Shown one piece after another: positions 11,170-20,180 of a stretch of DNA of 64,000 bases. Numbering within the stretch: the stretch's first letter is position 1; every line of letters starts with the position of its first letter. Source of the DNA: Streptococcaceae bacterium ESL0687 (GTDB lineage Bacteria > Bacillota > Bacilli > Lactobacillales > Streptococcaceae); contig CP113940.1 in assembly GCA_029392475.1 (NCBI GenBank), forward strand, positions 1,364,001 to 1,428,000, in the 5' to 3' direction. Made by a program: the position numbers and the translations under genes. Under the pieces are notes generated by a model, which saw only the letters and a program-made list of their open reading frames with translations, had not been told where the DNA came from and did no database searches.

Positions 11170-12279
11170 TTATTTTCCCTCCCCTTCAAACTTCTTAATT
11201 TGCTCTTCCATGATATATCCAGGGTTTTCAAGAGTGTTTTTAATGAAATCTGATACCTTTTGTTTAGGCACATTATCAGCTTGTTTGACTGCATCATCAA
11301 TCTCGCTGTTGATCTCTGCAATGTATTTTTCTTCGATATCAGAAGACCATAATCCTTTAGCTTCAAGGAAGATACGCATTCTAATTAATGGATCCTTCTT
11401 GTACCATTCTTCAATGTCTTCCTTAGTTCTATAACGAAGAGGGTCATCCCCACTCATTGAGTGTGGTTCCAAGCGGTCACAAAGGGTTTCAATTAAGACT
11501 GGTCCATTACCTGATACTGCCCATTCACGCGCCTTTTTAGCTGCAATATAGCAGGCCAAAGCATCCATACCGTCAACAACGATACTTGGAATACCTGCTC
11601 CCCAACCTTTAGAGGCTAAATGAGGTGCTGCACTTTGAAGATTACGCGGGGTTGAAATAGCAAATCCATTATTTTGGATAAAGAAGACAGCATTAGCCTT
11701 GTAAGCTCCTGCAGTATTCATTCCTTCATAAGTATCTCCTTGAGAAGAACCACCGTCCCCTGTGTAAGTATAGGCTACTGATTTCTTCCCTCTCATCTTC
11801 ATTCCAAGGGCAATTCCTGCTGCCTGAACAAACTGAGCTCCAATGATGATTTGCGGGAACCAAGTTTTTACATCACCCATCTCATTTCCGATTTGATGAC
11901 CACGACTCCATAAAAAGGCCTTGTAGATTGGAAATCCCTTGTGGATCATCTGCGGGATATCACGGTAACCTGGCATCAAGAAGTCATCGTCATTAAAGGC
12001 GTAGCTTGTCGCAGATTGACTTGCTTCTTGACCACGAGTTGGGGCCACAAATCCTAAACGTCCTTGTTTGGCAAGTTTTGTGCTTCGTTCATTAAGGACA
12101 TACTGCTTAATCATGCGCTGCATGATATTTACCAAATCCTCATCACTAATACCAGCATCATCAAAAAGAGCTTGATCAACTAGCTTTCCGTCATTATTTA
12201 AAACTTCTAAGGTTGGAAATTCGGTATCTTGAGCTTCCAACTGTTTTTTAAAATCTAAAATTTCTAGACCTTTTACCAT
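11170..12279 (-). CDS. pdhA: Pyruvate dehydrogenase E1 component, alpha subunit
   Basis: Thiamine-diphosphate-binding half of the E1 heterotetramer, 369 residues. The ThDP motif GDGGSSQGDTYEGMN...AVFFIQNN is at about residues 173-205, and the conserved phosphorylation-loop-like segment HSMSGDDPLRYRTKEDIEEW follows near 290. It is preceded by lplA with only 12 bases between, and followed directly by pdhB. The SD is AGGAGG ahead of ATG at 12279. Confidence 0.95.
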   Translation of the reverse strand: MVKGLEILDFKKQLEAQDTEFPTLEVLNNDGKLVDQALFDDAGISDEDLVNIMQRMIKQYVLNERSTKLAKQGRLGFVAPTRGQEASQSATSYAFNDDDFLMPGYRDIPQMIHKGFPIYKAFLWSRGHQIGNEMGDVKTWFPQIIIGAQFVQAAGIALGMKMRGKKSVAYTYTGDGGSSQGDTYEGMNTAGAYKANAVFFIQNNGFAISTPRNLQSAAPHLASKGWGAGIPSIVVDGMDALACYIAAKKAREWAVSGNGPVLIETLCDRLEPHSMSGDDPLRYRTKEDIEEWYKKDPLIRMRIFLEAKGLWSSDIEEKYIAEINSEIDDAVKQADNVPKQKVSDFIKNTLENPGYIMEEQIKKFEGEGK

Positions 12280-12291
12280 AAACTAAACCTC

Positions 12292-13278
12292 CTATTTATT
12301 TTCAAATAAACTTGCAACTTCCTCAGGACTAATGCTTCCAAAGTACTTGTTTGATTCGTATTTTTTAAGCAAATCAAGAATTCTTTCTTCATCAAAAGGA
12401 AGACCTACAAATTTAGGAATTATATTTTCAACATCCTCGACATCAAGGAAATCTCCTTCAAAGGTTATTGATTTAATAATACCTTTTTCAACCTGAGCCT
12501 TAAGATCGATCACACCTCCTGCAAATTTTTCATGGGCATGGTAATTGAATTCCGGACTTTCACCGTAGTTCCAATCCCAGCTCGAGAATTTTTCACGGGC
12601 AGCTTTTTCAACCTCAGCAAGTTGATCTTCGTTTAAAACAATCTCCTGATCCTTATCCTGATCTGATAACTCATATCTTATAGCCTCATGGAACTCTTCA
12701 AAGGATAAATCCGGTACCACATCGTGAATATTACCTACCCTGCTACGAACACTTTTCACGGCCTTTGAAATAAATTTTTCATCACTTACATTAAGGGCCC
12801 TGACAAGGGTTTCAACGTCACTATTAAAGAGAAGGGTACCGTGGTGCATCAGGTAACCATTAGCATAACGCTGGGCATTACCACTTATCTTTTTACCGTC
12901 AACCATTAAATCATTACGACCGCTAGCTACAGCTGGGATCCCTAATTTGTTTAAGGCCCTAATCATAGGTTCAACAAACTTCTTCCAGTCAACCTTATCA
13001 GGGTGATCAAGTGGAATAATGAAGGTAAAATTAAGATTTCCTAGATCATGGTAGACGGCTCCGCCCCCACTGACCCTTCGAACAACTTCAATTCCATGTT
13101 CTTTTATAAAAGGAGCATTGATTTCCTCAAAGGTATTTTGGTGCTTTCCAACAATTACAGCACTTTTATTCTGCCATAGGGCAAAAACCGGCTCACTAGG
13201 TTTCAATTTAGTAAGTAGCCACTCATCCATTGCAATGTTGAATGGGGCAGTTTTATTATTATTTATGATGTATCTCAA
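12292..13278 (-). CDS. lplA: Lipoate-protein ligase A
   Basis: Activates free lipoate with ATP and attaches it to the lipoyl lysine of PdhC, so the operon carries its own cofactor-loading enzyme. The BPL/LplA domain shows the lipoate/AMP motif RRVSGGGAVYHDLGNLNF near residue 67 and KISGNAQR near 135, followed by a C-terminal accessory domain. The open frame runs further upstream to 13332, but the better start is the TTG at 13278: it is preceded six bases earlier by AAGGAG and gives the conserved start (fM)RYIINNNKTAPFNIAMDEW, whereas the upstream region overlaps the promoter. It is the first gene of lplA-pdhABCD. Confidence 0.9.
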   Translation of the reverse strand: MRYIINNNKTAPFNIAMDEWLLTKLKPSEPVFALWQNKSAVIVGKHQNTFEEINAPFIKEHGIEVVRRVSGGGAVYHDLGNLNFTFIIPLDHPDKVDWKKFVEPMIRALNKLGIPAVASGRNDLMVDGKKISGNAQRYANGYLMHHGTLLFNSDVETLVRALNVSDEKFISKAVKSVRSRVGNIHDVVPDLSFEEFHEAIRYELSDQDKDQEIVLNEDQLAEVEKAAREKFSSWDWNYGESPEFNYHAHEKFAGGVIDLKAQVEKGIIKSITFEGDFLDVEDVENIIPKFVGLPFDEERILDLLKKYESNKYFGSISPEEVASLFENK

Positions 13279-13310
13279 GGGCTTCTCCTTCTCTTTAAGC
13301 ACTATTACAT

Positions 13311-13359
13311 GGCAATCGCTTACAATTTTCATTGTAAGTTATTTTGTGATTTTTTACAA
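13311..13359 (-). promoter_or_regulatory. Promoter of lplA-pdhABCD with cre-like box at the start point
   Basis: On the minus strand, -35 TTGTAA (13359-13354), 17-base spacer, -10 TACAAT (13336-13331). TGTAAGCGATTGCC (13324-13311) starts at the expected transcription start and matches the cre consensus at 12 of 14 positions. This suggests repression of respiratory/acetyl-CoA metabolism by CcpA on good sugars. The next gene, on the other strand, starts at 13506. Confidence 0.55.
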
Positions 13360-13463
13360 ATTATTAGATTTTCCCTTTAAAATAAAGGGTCTAGATGGGT
13401 CTCAAATGGAAGATTTTAGCTTCTTGCAAACAAATATCTTGTAGTTAAATGATTTTTCTGTTA

Positions 13464-13486
13464 TGTTTATAAATACGCTATAAACA
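13464..13486. repeat. Inverted repeat upstream of the amidotransferase gene
   Basis: Arms TGTTTATA (13464-13471) and TATAAACA (13479-13486) are perfect 8-base complements around a 7-base centre, 19 bases before the start codon at 13506. The size suits a dimeric regulator; no family can be named. Confidence 0.45.
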
Positions 13487-13505
13487 GAGATAAGCGAGGT
13501 AGAAG

Positions 13506-14213
13506 ATGGCTATAATTGGTATTGCAGGAACAACCTTTAATGAAATGGAAGAAGTCCCTTTTCATGGTAACAAGGTAATTTATACAAGAAAAGGATTTGT
13601 TGATGTCATCCAAAATCTAGGGCATATCCCAATCATTATTCCCCAGGATCAACCTGATAAGGCAAGGGACTACATGAAACTTGTTGATAGATTACTATTA
13701 ACCGGGGGAGAGGATGTAAGTCCAAGATTTTACGGGGAAGAGCCTCTGGTTAAACTTGGAAAAATTTATCCGGAACGTGATATGTTTGAATTTGCCTTAA
13801 TTGATGAGGCTGTTAAACAGGGGAAACCTATTTTAGGAATCTGCCGAGGTCTACAAGTTCTTAATGTTAAATTTGGTGGTAGTCTTTACCAGGATATCTC
13901 CTATTCAGACAGCCAAATCAAGCACCTACAGATTCCTACCAAACAAATTTTTTCAACTCATTCGGTAAAAATTAAAGAAGGTAGCGTACTTGACTTTCTA
14001 AGTGACGATTACTGGGTTAATTCCTTCCACCACCAGGCTGTTAAAAAACTTGCTCCTGACTTTGAAGAAATTGCACATGCTAGTGACAATCTAGTTGAAG
14101 CCATTTACAACAAGGAAAAGAGAATCCTTGGCATCCAGTGGCACCCTGAAGCTACTTGGGATTTATCAGCTGGAGATAAGGAAATTTTCTCCTACTTTCT
14201 TAATAAACTTTAA
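13506..14213 (+). CDS. Gamma-glutamyl-gamma-aminobutyrate hydrolase family protein (class I amidotransferase fold)
   Basis: A 235-residue stand-alone peptidase C26/PuuD-like enzyme that probably cleaves gamma-glutamyl amide bonds in the cytoplasm. The nucleophile elbow GICRGLQVLN carries the catalytic cysteine at about residue 119, and the His-Glu part of the triad is in GIQWHPEA near residue 216. RLLLTGGEDVSPRFY fits the family. RBS GAGG and ATG at 13506. It is a lone plus-strand gene divergent from lplA and ends in a shared terminator. The true substrate is unknown: glutamyl-GABA, glutamyl-peptides or folyl-glutamates are all possible. Confidence 0.85.
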   Translation: MAIIGIAGTTFNEMEEVPFHGNKVIYTRKGFVDVIQNLGHIPIIIPQDQPDKARDYMKLVDRLLLTGGEDVSPRFYGEEPLVKLGKIYPERDMFEFALIDEAVKQGKPILGICRGLQVLNVKFGGSLYQDISYSDSQIKHLQIPTKQIFSTHSVKIKEGSVLDFLSDDYWVNSFHHQAVKKLAPDFEEIAHASDNLVEAIYNKEKRILGIQWHPEATWDLSAGDKEIFSYFLNKL

Positions 14214-14244
14214 AAAGCAGCATGCAAGAGCATGCTGCTTTTTT
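14212..14244. terminator. Bidirectional terminator between the amidotransferase gene and gltX
   Basis: AAAGCAGCATGC (14214-14225) and GCATGCTGCTTT (14230-14241) form a 12-base perfect stem with T-runs on both strands, between converging genes. Confidence 0.9.
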
Positions 14245-14260
14245 CTTTGAAATAAATTAA

Positions 14261-15721
14261 CTATTTAAGATTACCTTCAAGGTGTTTGATTGCTTTTTCT
14301 TTTCCAAGAAGGTAGATTGTGTCAGGAAGTTCTGGTCCGTGCATCTCACCAGATACGGCGATACGGATTGGCATGAAGAGATTCTTACCTTTGATTCCAG
14401 TTTCCTTTTGGACTTCCTTGATTAGCGGGAAGATATTTTCCTTCTTGTAGTCCTCGTCAGGAAGGGCTGCAAGCTTGTTCTTGAAGGCTTCAATAACAAC
14501 TGGGCTTGTTTCAAGTTCAAGGATTTCACGGGCTTCGTCAGATAGTTCTGGGAAGTCTCCGTAGAAAAGATCTGTAAGTTCGATGATTTCTTCCCCGTAC
14601 TTAAGTTGTGGTTGATATAGTTCAACTAGGTATGGAGATTTCTCATCAAGACGGCCTGCTGCTTCAAGGAATGGTTTAGCTAGTTCAAAGGCTACTTGAG
14701 CTGGAGCATCCTTGATGTATTGGTTGTCCATCCACTCAAGTTTCTTCTGGTCGAAGGCAGCTGGTGACTTGCTTAAACGTTTTTCATCAAATAGGTTAAC
14801 TAGCTCCTCTTGTGAGAAGATTTCTTGTTCTCCACCTGGGTTCCATCCAAGAAGGGCGATGAAGTTGAAGATAGCTTCGCTCATGAAGCCTTTCTTGCGG
14901 TAGTCTTCGATGAACTGAAGGGTATTGGTATCACGCTTAGAAAGCTTCTTACCAGTTTCGCTGTTGATGATAAGAGTCATGTGACCAAACTGAGGAGCAT
15001 CCCATCCAAGAGCTTCATAAATCATTAGCTGTTTAGGTGTATTGGCGATGTGGTCGTCCCCGCGGATAACATGTGAGATATCCATTAGGTAGTCGTCAAC
15101 TACTACAGCAAAGTTGTAGGTTGGGTAACCATCACGTTTTTGGATAACCCAGTCTCCACCAATGTTTTTACCTTCAAACTCGATTTCACCTTTAACGATG
15201 TCATCCCACCTGTAGATTGAGTTTTCAGGAACCTTGATACGAACTGTTGGCACAATTCCAGCTGCTTCACGCTCTGCCATATAGGCTGCAATTTCATCTT
15301 CAGTCATGCCAGCGTATTCTGAAATATAAACTGGTGGTAAACCTTTAGCTTCTTGAGCTTCACGGTCAGCTGCGATTTCTTCTTCGGTCTTGTAAGACTT
15401 GTAAGCGCGGCCGTTTGCAAGAAGCTCGTCCACATATTTTTGGTAGATGTCTAGACGCTCTGATTGACGGTATGGTCCATATTTTTCATTTGGATTTTCT
15501 GGACTTTCATCCCAGTCAATTCCAAGCCAAGCAAGGTTTTCAAGCTGGCTACGCTCTCCGTCTTCAACATGGCGTTTGCGGTCAGTATCCTCAATACGGA
15601 TAACAAAGTCTCCACCATAATGGCGGGCAAAAAGGTAGTTAAATAGGGCTGTACGAGCATTACCAATGTGCAGCAGTCCTGTTGGTGATGGTGCATAGCG
15701 CACACGAATTTTATCTGACAT
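14261..15721 (-). CDS. gltX: Glutamyl-tRNA synthetase
   Basis: Class I synthetase that charges tRNA-Glu (and, in bacteria lacking GlnRS, tRNA-Gln as the first step of transamidation). The HIGH-type motif is in [15 protein letters not shown] near residue 8 and the KMSKS-type motif is KKLSKRDTN near residue 257. The 486-residue length is normal. ATG with an AATTGGAGGAAAT ribosome region. It lies downstream of ispD-ispF as in Bacillus but has its own promoter at 15798-15825. Confidence 0.97.
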   Translation of the reverse strand: MSDKIRVRYAPSPTGLLHIGNARTALFNYLFARHYGGDFVIRIEDTDRKRHVEDGERSQLENLAWLGIDWDESPENPNEKYGPYRQSERLDIYQKYVDELLANGRAYKSYKTEEEIAADREAQEAKGLPPVYISEYAGMTEDEIAAYMAEREAAGIVPTVRIKVPENSIYRWDDIVKGEIEFEGKNIGGDWVIQKRDGYPTYNFAVVVDDYLMDISHVIRGDDHIANTPKQLMIYEALGWDAPQFGHMTLIINSETGKKLSKRDTNTLQFIEDYRKKGFMSEAIFNFIALLGWNPGGEQEIFSQEELVNLFDEKRLSKSPAAFDQKKLEWMDNQYIKDAPAQVAFELAKPFLEAAGRLDEKSPYLVELYQPQLKYGEEIIELTDLFYGDFPELSDEAREILELETSPVVIEAFKNKLAALPDEDYKKENIFPLIKEVQKETGIKGKNLFMPIRIAVSGEMHGPELPDTIYLLGKEKAIKHLEGNLK

Positions 15722-15797
15722 ATTTCCTCCAATTATAGCAGTCTAAAAGGCTAGCCTAAACTAACCTCTAAAGGTGTCGCAACCTTTTGCTGACAAT

Positions 15798-15825
15798 AGT
15801 ATAACATAAATGTTTTTACAAACAA
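15798..15825 (-). promoter_or_regulatory. Promoter of gltX
   Basis: Minus strand: TTGTTT (15825-15820), 16-base spacer, TATACT (15803-15798) preceded by TG, an extended -10. It lies in the ispF-gltX gap. The leader that follows contains a small hairpin AAAGGT...ACCTTT and an AGGCTAGCCT palindrome of unknown role. Confidence 0.6.
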
Positions 15826-15826
15826 G

Positions 15827-16306
15827 TTAAGATTTTACAATTAAAACAACAGCCTCTACTGCCATTCCCTCTTCCCGACCAACAAAACCTAATTTTTCAG
15901 TTGTTGTGGCCTTGATATTGATATTCTCCCTATCTGTATGAAGAATACTTGCAATATTTTCCTTCATAGCAGCCAGATGAGGTTTCATCTTTGGAGCTTC
16001 CGCAAGGATTGTAGCATCAATATTTCCAATGGCAAAACCCTCTTCAGCCATCCGCTCATAAGTGTCAGCTAGAATCTTGGTTGAAGCAATGCCTGCAATT
16101 TCTGGATTGGTATCAGGAAAGGCATGGCCAATATCACCAAGGCCTAGAGCCCCAATAATGGCATCTGTTATGGCATGTAGAAGGACATCTGCATCACTGT
16201 GACCGAGGAGTCCCCGGTCATGTTCTAATTCTACTCCACCAATAATAAGTTTTCTATTTTCAACAAGTTCATGGACGTCATAACCCTGTCCAATTTTAAA
16301 TTTCAC
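15827..16306 (-). CDS. ispF: 2-C-methyl-D-erythritol 2,4-cyclodiphosphate synthase
   Basis: Fifth enzyme of the MEP isoprenoid pathway; cyclises CDP-methylerythritol-2-phosphate with loss of CMP. At 159 residues it has the family length. The metal-binding DVH is in GQGYDVHEL near residue 10, followed by GGVELEHDRGLLGHSDADVLLHA (DxH-type zinc site), GDIGHAFPD and the C-terminal TTTEKLGFVGREEGM. It overlaps the end of ispD by 11 bases. The gene looks intact. Its presence is odd because Lactobacillales normally use the mevalonate route. Confidence 0.95.
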   Translation of the reverse strand: MKFKIGQGYDVHELVENRKLIIGGVELEHDRGLLGHSDADVLLHAITDAIIGALGLGDIGHAFPDTNPEIAGIASTKILADTYERMAEEGFAIGNIDATILAEAPKMKPHLAAMKENIASILHTDRENINIKATTTEKLGFVGREEGMAVEAVVLIVKS

Positions 16307-16970
16307 TAATCTGCTCCCTCCTTCTTAAGATAAGTTCAGCCATAAAAAGATCATCAGGAGTTGTAATTTTTATATTGCTATAAGATCCTTCGACAATTCT
16401 AACCCCGTAATCTGAAAATTTTTCAAGAAGGCTAGCATCATCTGTTCCCAGAAAACCTACTTCATGGGCCTTAATATGGACCCTCCTAATTTCTTTACTT
16501 TCAAAAAATTGAGGAGTTTGCGCGGCGTAAAGTCTTTCCCTGGCTGGCGTTTCTTCAATGAAGCCTGTAGCCTCTGACACCATCTTAATTGTGTCCTTAA
16601 CTGGGACTGCAAGAATTGAATTGGGACAAGCCTTTAGGGTTGAAAGTCCTGCTTCGTCTACAAAGGGACGCGCACCGTCATGAATCATAACATGACTTGA
16701 ACTAACAAGATCTAAGGCATTGCGCACACTATCCTGACGCTCCTTGCCTCCTTCAACAAAGTAAACCTCATCTCCCAGGTAACTTTCAAACATCTCTCTT
16801 TCAGATGCCTTTCCAACTAAAAAGATTCGGTGGCAGTCTTCATCTGCCTTAAAAAGATCCAGAGAATATTCAAAGATGAATTTCCCTTCTAACTTAAGAA
16901 AAATTTTATTTCCCCTAGAGTTCATCCTGCGTCCTGAACCGGCCGCAAGTATTATTGCATCGTATTTCAT
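16296..16970 (-). CDS. ispD: 2-C-methyl-D-erythritol 4-phosphate cytidylyltransferase
   Basis: MEP-pathway enzyme that transfers CMP from CTP to methylerythritol-4-phosphate. The 224 residues begin with the nucleotidyltransferase signature IILAAGSGRRMNSRGNKIFLKL and contain HDGARPFVDE near residue 96 and RERLYAAQTPQ, then ITTPDDLFMAE at the C-terminus. The alternative is TarI, a ribitol-5-phosphate cytidylyltransferase of the same fold, but the 11-base overlap with ispF and the yacL-ispD-ispF-gltX order point to IspD. Confidence 0.9.
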   Translation of the reverse strand: MKYDAIILAAGSGRRMNSRGNKIFLKLEGKFIFEYSLDLFKADEDCHRIFLVGKASEREMFESYLGDEVYFVEGGKERQDSVRNALDLVSSSHVMIHDGARPFVDEAGLSTLKACPNSILAVPVKDTIKMVSEATGFIEETPARERLYAAQTPQFFESKEIRRVHIKAHEVGFLGTDDASLLEKFSDYGVRIVEGSYSNIKITTPDDLFMAELILRRREQISEI

Positions 16971-17030
16971 ATTCCCTTACTTTATCTACTAATATATTTA
17001 ATTTATTTACTTTTCTACATTTCAACTAGT

Positions 17031-18110
17031 TTAGACTTCAACTAATTTAGCAAAAATCATTCGACCAGCATTAGTCTGGATGGAACTTGTAACCTCTGCC
17101 CTTACCATTTCATCAAGCTTATCGTCTGTATCTTCAACAACAATCATAGTTCCATCAGGCATGTAACCAATCCCCTGGTGGCGTTCTGTTCCTTTTTTAA
17201 TAATGATAACATCCAACTCTTCCCCAGTTACTACCTGTGGTTTTACGGCATTAGCTAACTCATTAATATTAAGAACCTGAATCCCTTGAATTTCAGCTAC
17301 CTTATTAAGATTATAATCATTGGTAATAAGGCTTGCCCCAATTTCTACTGCCAGCCTTAAAAGTTTAGTATCAACCTCATGAATATCCTCATAATCCTTG
17401 TCACTTGTTTCAACATGAACATTCTTAAGGCTTTGAATGGCATTTACAAGATCAAGACCTCGTCGTCCTTTGGCTCTTTTTAGCTTATCATTACTGTCTG
17501 CAATCAACTGAAGTTCAAAAATTACAAAATTTGGGATTAAAATAGTACCACTAATAAAACCTGTTTTTAAAACATCAATAATCCGGCCATCAATAATTGA
17601 ACTTGTGTCAAGAAGCTTACTATCATGATAGCTATCAAACTTTTGATCAAGCCTAGTTAATTCTTCATCAACTTCCTCATCCTTCTTCCTGGTAAACATG
17701 GATGAAATCTCACCACCCCTACTGGAAAAAATTCTAAATCCGACATAGGCAAAACCGATCATTAAAACAAGGGGCCCGATACTACTGACATAAGGAATAT
17801 CTAAGGCCCAAAAGCCTACACTGGCAATGGTTCCTGCTATAAGCCCTAGAAGACTCCCAATTGAATTTAGGGCGAATTTCTGAAGATTTAATTTGTTGAT
17901 ATACTCGTCAAGTCTTGAAAGACTTTTTAAAACTGGTCTGCTTACTATAAATGATAATAATAAAAATATAATTGCTCCAATAATGCTATTAACCAGACTG
18001 CTATCTTCAAGCCTTGGTTGATTTAGGGTCGACCATAATTGGGGCAGAAGTGCGTCACCTACGCTAGCTCCAACAATTACTATTAAAATCTGAACTATTA
18101 ATTTTCTCAT
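17031..18110 (-). CDS. YacL-type membrane PIN/TRAM-domain protein
   Basis: A 359-residue protein with four hydrophobic segments in the first 130 residues, a PIN nuclease-like domain (about 165-290, LLDTSSIIDGRIIDVL and ITNDYNLNKVAEIQG with the acidic residues conserved) and a C-terminal TRAM domain (about 295-358, IIKKGTERHQGIGYMPDGTMIVVEDT). This matches Bacillus YacL, probably a membrane-bound RNA-processing or RNA-binding protein. The ATG at 18110 sits five bases after AAGGAGG; the GTG two codons earlier overlaps that site and is rejected. It lies between radA and ispD, the order seen in Bacillus apart from the missing disA. Confidence 0.88.
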   Translation of the reverse strand: MRKLIVQILIVIVGASVGDALLPQLWSTLNQPRLEDSSLVNSIIGAIIFLLLSFIVSRPVLKSLSRLDEYINKLNLQKFALNSIGSLLGLIAGTIASVGFWALDIPYVSSIGPLVLMIGFAYVGFRIFSSRGGEISSMFTRKKDEEVDEELTRLDQKFDSYHDSKLLDTSSIIDGRIIDVLKTGFISGTILIPNFVIFELQLIADSNDKLKRAKGRRGLDLVNAIQSLKNVHVETSDKDYEDIHEVDTKLLRLAVEIGASLITNDYNLNKVAEIQGIQVLNINELANAVKPQVVTGEELDVIIIKKGTERHQGIGYMPDGTMIVVEDTDDKLDEMVRAEVTSSIQTNAGRMIFAKLVEV

Positions 18111-18270
18111 AGACACCTCCTTGTATCATCTAACTTACCTCTATTATCGCTATTTTACCATAATACCACTTAAATCTAAGATTTAAAGTAGTTTGTAGTT
18201 TTATTTTTATAAAAAAAAGCTTAAAGATAAATAAAAATACATAAATGAAGGTGCCTAAATAATTACTAAA

Positions 18271-19635
18271 CTAGTCAAAAACTGCCCTTAAAACCTCATT
18301 AACTGTGGTTAAGCCGATAGCCTCAATCCCCTGTGGAATAACCAAACCTTGGAGGCTATTTTTAGGTAAATAAACCTTCTTGAATCCTAGTTTTGCTGCC
18401 TCATTAATTCGACTTTCAATCCGGTTGACCCGCCTTATTTCTCCAGTCAGACCTATTTCCCCAATGAAACAAACGTCAGCTGGTGTTGGAAGTTCCTTAT
18501 AGCTTGAAGCAATGGCCACGGCCACAGCCAAATCAATGGCCGGCTCATCTAACTTAACTCCTCCGGCTGACTTTAAAAAGGCATCCTGATTTTGAAGGAG
18601 AAGACCAGATCTCTTTTCAAGAACAGCCATGATTAAACTAACCCTATTGAAATCAAGACCCGTTGTGGTCCTCTTGGCATTTCCAAAAACTGTTGGTGTC
18701 ACAAGGGCCTGAATTTCAACCAAAATTGGTCTTGTTCCCTCCATGGATACCACGATGGCACTTCCTGTAGCTCCTTCAAGCCGCTCTTCTAAAAAGACTT
18801 CTGAAGGATTGGTAACCTCAACCAAACCAACTGACTGCATCTCAAAAATCCCGATTTCATTGGTTGATCCGAAACGATTTTTAACAGCCCTTAGTATCCT
18901 AAAGGTATGCTGGCGCTCCCCCTCAAAATAAAGAACAGTATCAACCATATGTTCAAGCATCCGGGGTCCAGCAAGACTACCCTCCTTGGTAACATGGCCA
19001 ACAATAAAAATCGCAATATTGTTAGTTTTTCCAAGTTGCATAAGCTCTGCTGTAACCTCTTTAATTTGAGAAACAGATCCTTGAACGCTAGTAATCTCAG
19101 GACTCATCACCGTTTGAATGGAATCAATAATCACAAAATCAGGTTGCAACCTTTCAATCTCTGCCCGGATATTTGCCATATTGGTCTCTGCATATAGGTA
19201 AAAATCACTATTAACATCTCCTAGGCGCTCTGCCCTAAGCTTTATCTGCTGGGCACTTTCTTCACCGGAAACATAGAGGACCCGGCCCCTATTAGCAAGT
19301 TGAGTTGAGACCTGTAAAAGAAGGGTCGATTTTCCAATTCCTGGATCTCCTCCAATAAGCACAAGACTGCCTGGAACAACCCCACCACCTAAGACCCTGT
19401 TAAATTCATCAAGGTCTGTCTCAACCCTTAAAGTATGTTGACTTTCAACCTCTTCAAGCTTCATGGGGCGACTCTTCTCGCCACTAAGACTTACCCGAGC
19501 ATTCTTGACAGGCTCTGCTTCAACCTCCTCAACAAAACTACCCCAAGCCCCGCAGTTAGGGCAGCGGCCCAAGTACTTGGGAGAGTGGTAACCACAATTT
19601 TGACAAATGAATGTTGATTTTGCTTTTTTGGCCAA
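18271..19635 (-). CDS. radA: DNA repair protein RadA
   Basis: RecA-like branch-migration ATPase that helps recombination intermediates and transformation. An N-terminal C4 zinc finger (CQNCG...CPNCGAWG, residues 11-31) precedes the ATPase with Walker [11 protein letters not shown] near 95, the RadA-specific KNRFG motif near 254, and a C-terminal Lon-protease-like domain ([28 protein letters not shown]). The 454-residue length is normal. Translation starts at TTG, five bases after AGGAGG. It follows dut closely and so probably shares its transcript. Confidence 0.95.
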   Translation of the reverse strand: MAKKAKSTFICQNCGYHSPKYLGRCPNCGAWGSFVEEVEAEPVKNARVSLSGEKSRPMKLEEVESQHTLRVETDLDEFNRVLGGGVVPGSLVLIGGDPGIGKSTLLLQVSTQLANRGRVLYVSGEESAQQIKLRAERLGDVNSDFYLYAETNMANIRAEIERLQPDFVIIDSIQTVMSPEITSVQGSVSQIKEVTAELMQLGKTNNIAIFIVGHVTKEGSLAGPRMLEHMVDTVLYFEGERQHTFRILRAVKNRFGSTNEIGIFEMQSVGLVEVTNPSEVFLEERLEGATGSAIVVSMEGTRPILVEIQALVTPTVFGNAKRTTTGLDFNRVSLIMAVLEKRSGLLLQNQDAFLKSAGGVKLDEPAIDLAVAVAIASSYKELPTPADVCFIGEIGLTGEIRRVNRIESRINEAAKLGFKKVYLPKNSLQGLVIPQGIEAIGLTTVNEVLRAVFD

Positions 19636-19659
19636 AGTGACCTCCTAATCTTTTAAACT

Positions 19660-20106
19660 TTATTTTCCTGTGCTACCAAAACCGCCAGTGCGCTCGCCTG
19701 AAGCTAAGTCTCCGTCAGCGACTAAATAAGGCATGAACACTCCCTGAGCAATCCGGTCACCCTTTTCAATAATGACATCTTTATCGGTAATATTTTTCAT
19801 TTGGACAAAAATCTCACCTTCATTATTTGCATTATTATAATAGTCTTTATCAATAACTCCAACCGAGTTAATAAGAACAAGCCCTTTTTTACGGGGATTG
19901 CTGCTTCGATCAAAAAGGTAGAGCACTTCCTCATCTTGCATGTAGGCCTTGAGTCCAGTTGGCACCAGGCCAATTTCAGAAGCCTTTATAATAAATTTAT
20001 CAGAAGCTTCTATATCATATCCAGCAGCATGCTTGGTTGAACGTTTGGGTAAATTAACTCCTTTATGCTCATAAGCACTCACTACTTCAAATCCACGAAT
20101 TTTCAT
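19660..20106 (-). CDS. dut: dUTP diphosphatase
   Basis: Hydrolyses dUTP to dUMP, keeping uracil out of DNA and feeding thymidylate synthesis. At 148 residues it is a trimeric-type dUTPase with the five motifs visible: AAGYDIEAS, DRSSNPRKKGLVL, NSVGVIDKDYYNN, KGDRIAQGVFMPY and the C-terminal GERTGGFGSTGK. It heads the dut-radA pair, with 24 bases between them; this linkage is common in streptococci. Confidence 0.95.
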   Translation of the reverse strand: MKIRGFEVVSAYEHKGVNLPKRSTKHAAGYDIEASDKFIIKASEIGLVPTGLKAYMQDEEVLYLFDRSSNPRKKGLVLINSVGVIDKDYYNNANNEGEIFVQMKNITDKDVIIEKGDRIAQGVFMPYLVADGDLASGERTGGFGSTGK

Positions 20107-20149
20107 TATATCTCCAATACTATATACGTTTTCGTAGTTAATTATAACA

Positions 20150-20178
20150 AAAAATACCTACAAATTTGTAGGTATGAT
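20150..20178 (-). terminator. Terminator of the DUF975 gene
   Basis: Perfect 22-base palindrome 20154-20175 (arms ATACCTACAAA/TTTGTAGGTAT) followed on the minus strand by TTTTTTGTT. Confidence 0.85.
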
Positions 20179-20180
20179 TT

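Noticed and set aside
13279-13332. Upstream extension of lplA to 13332
   Set aside because: This stretch contains the promoter start point and cre-like box; AAGGAG sits correctly before the TTG at 13278.
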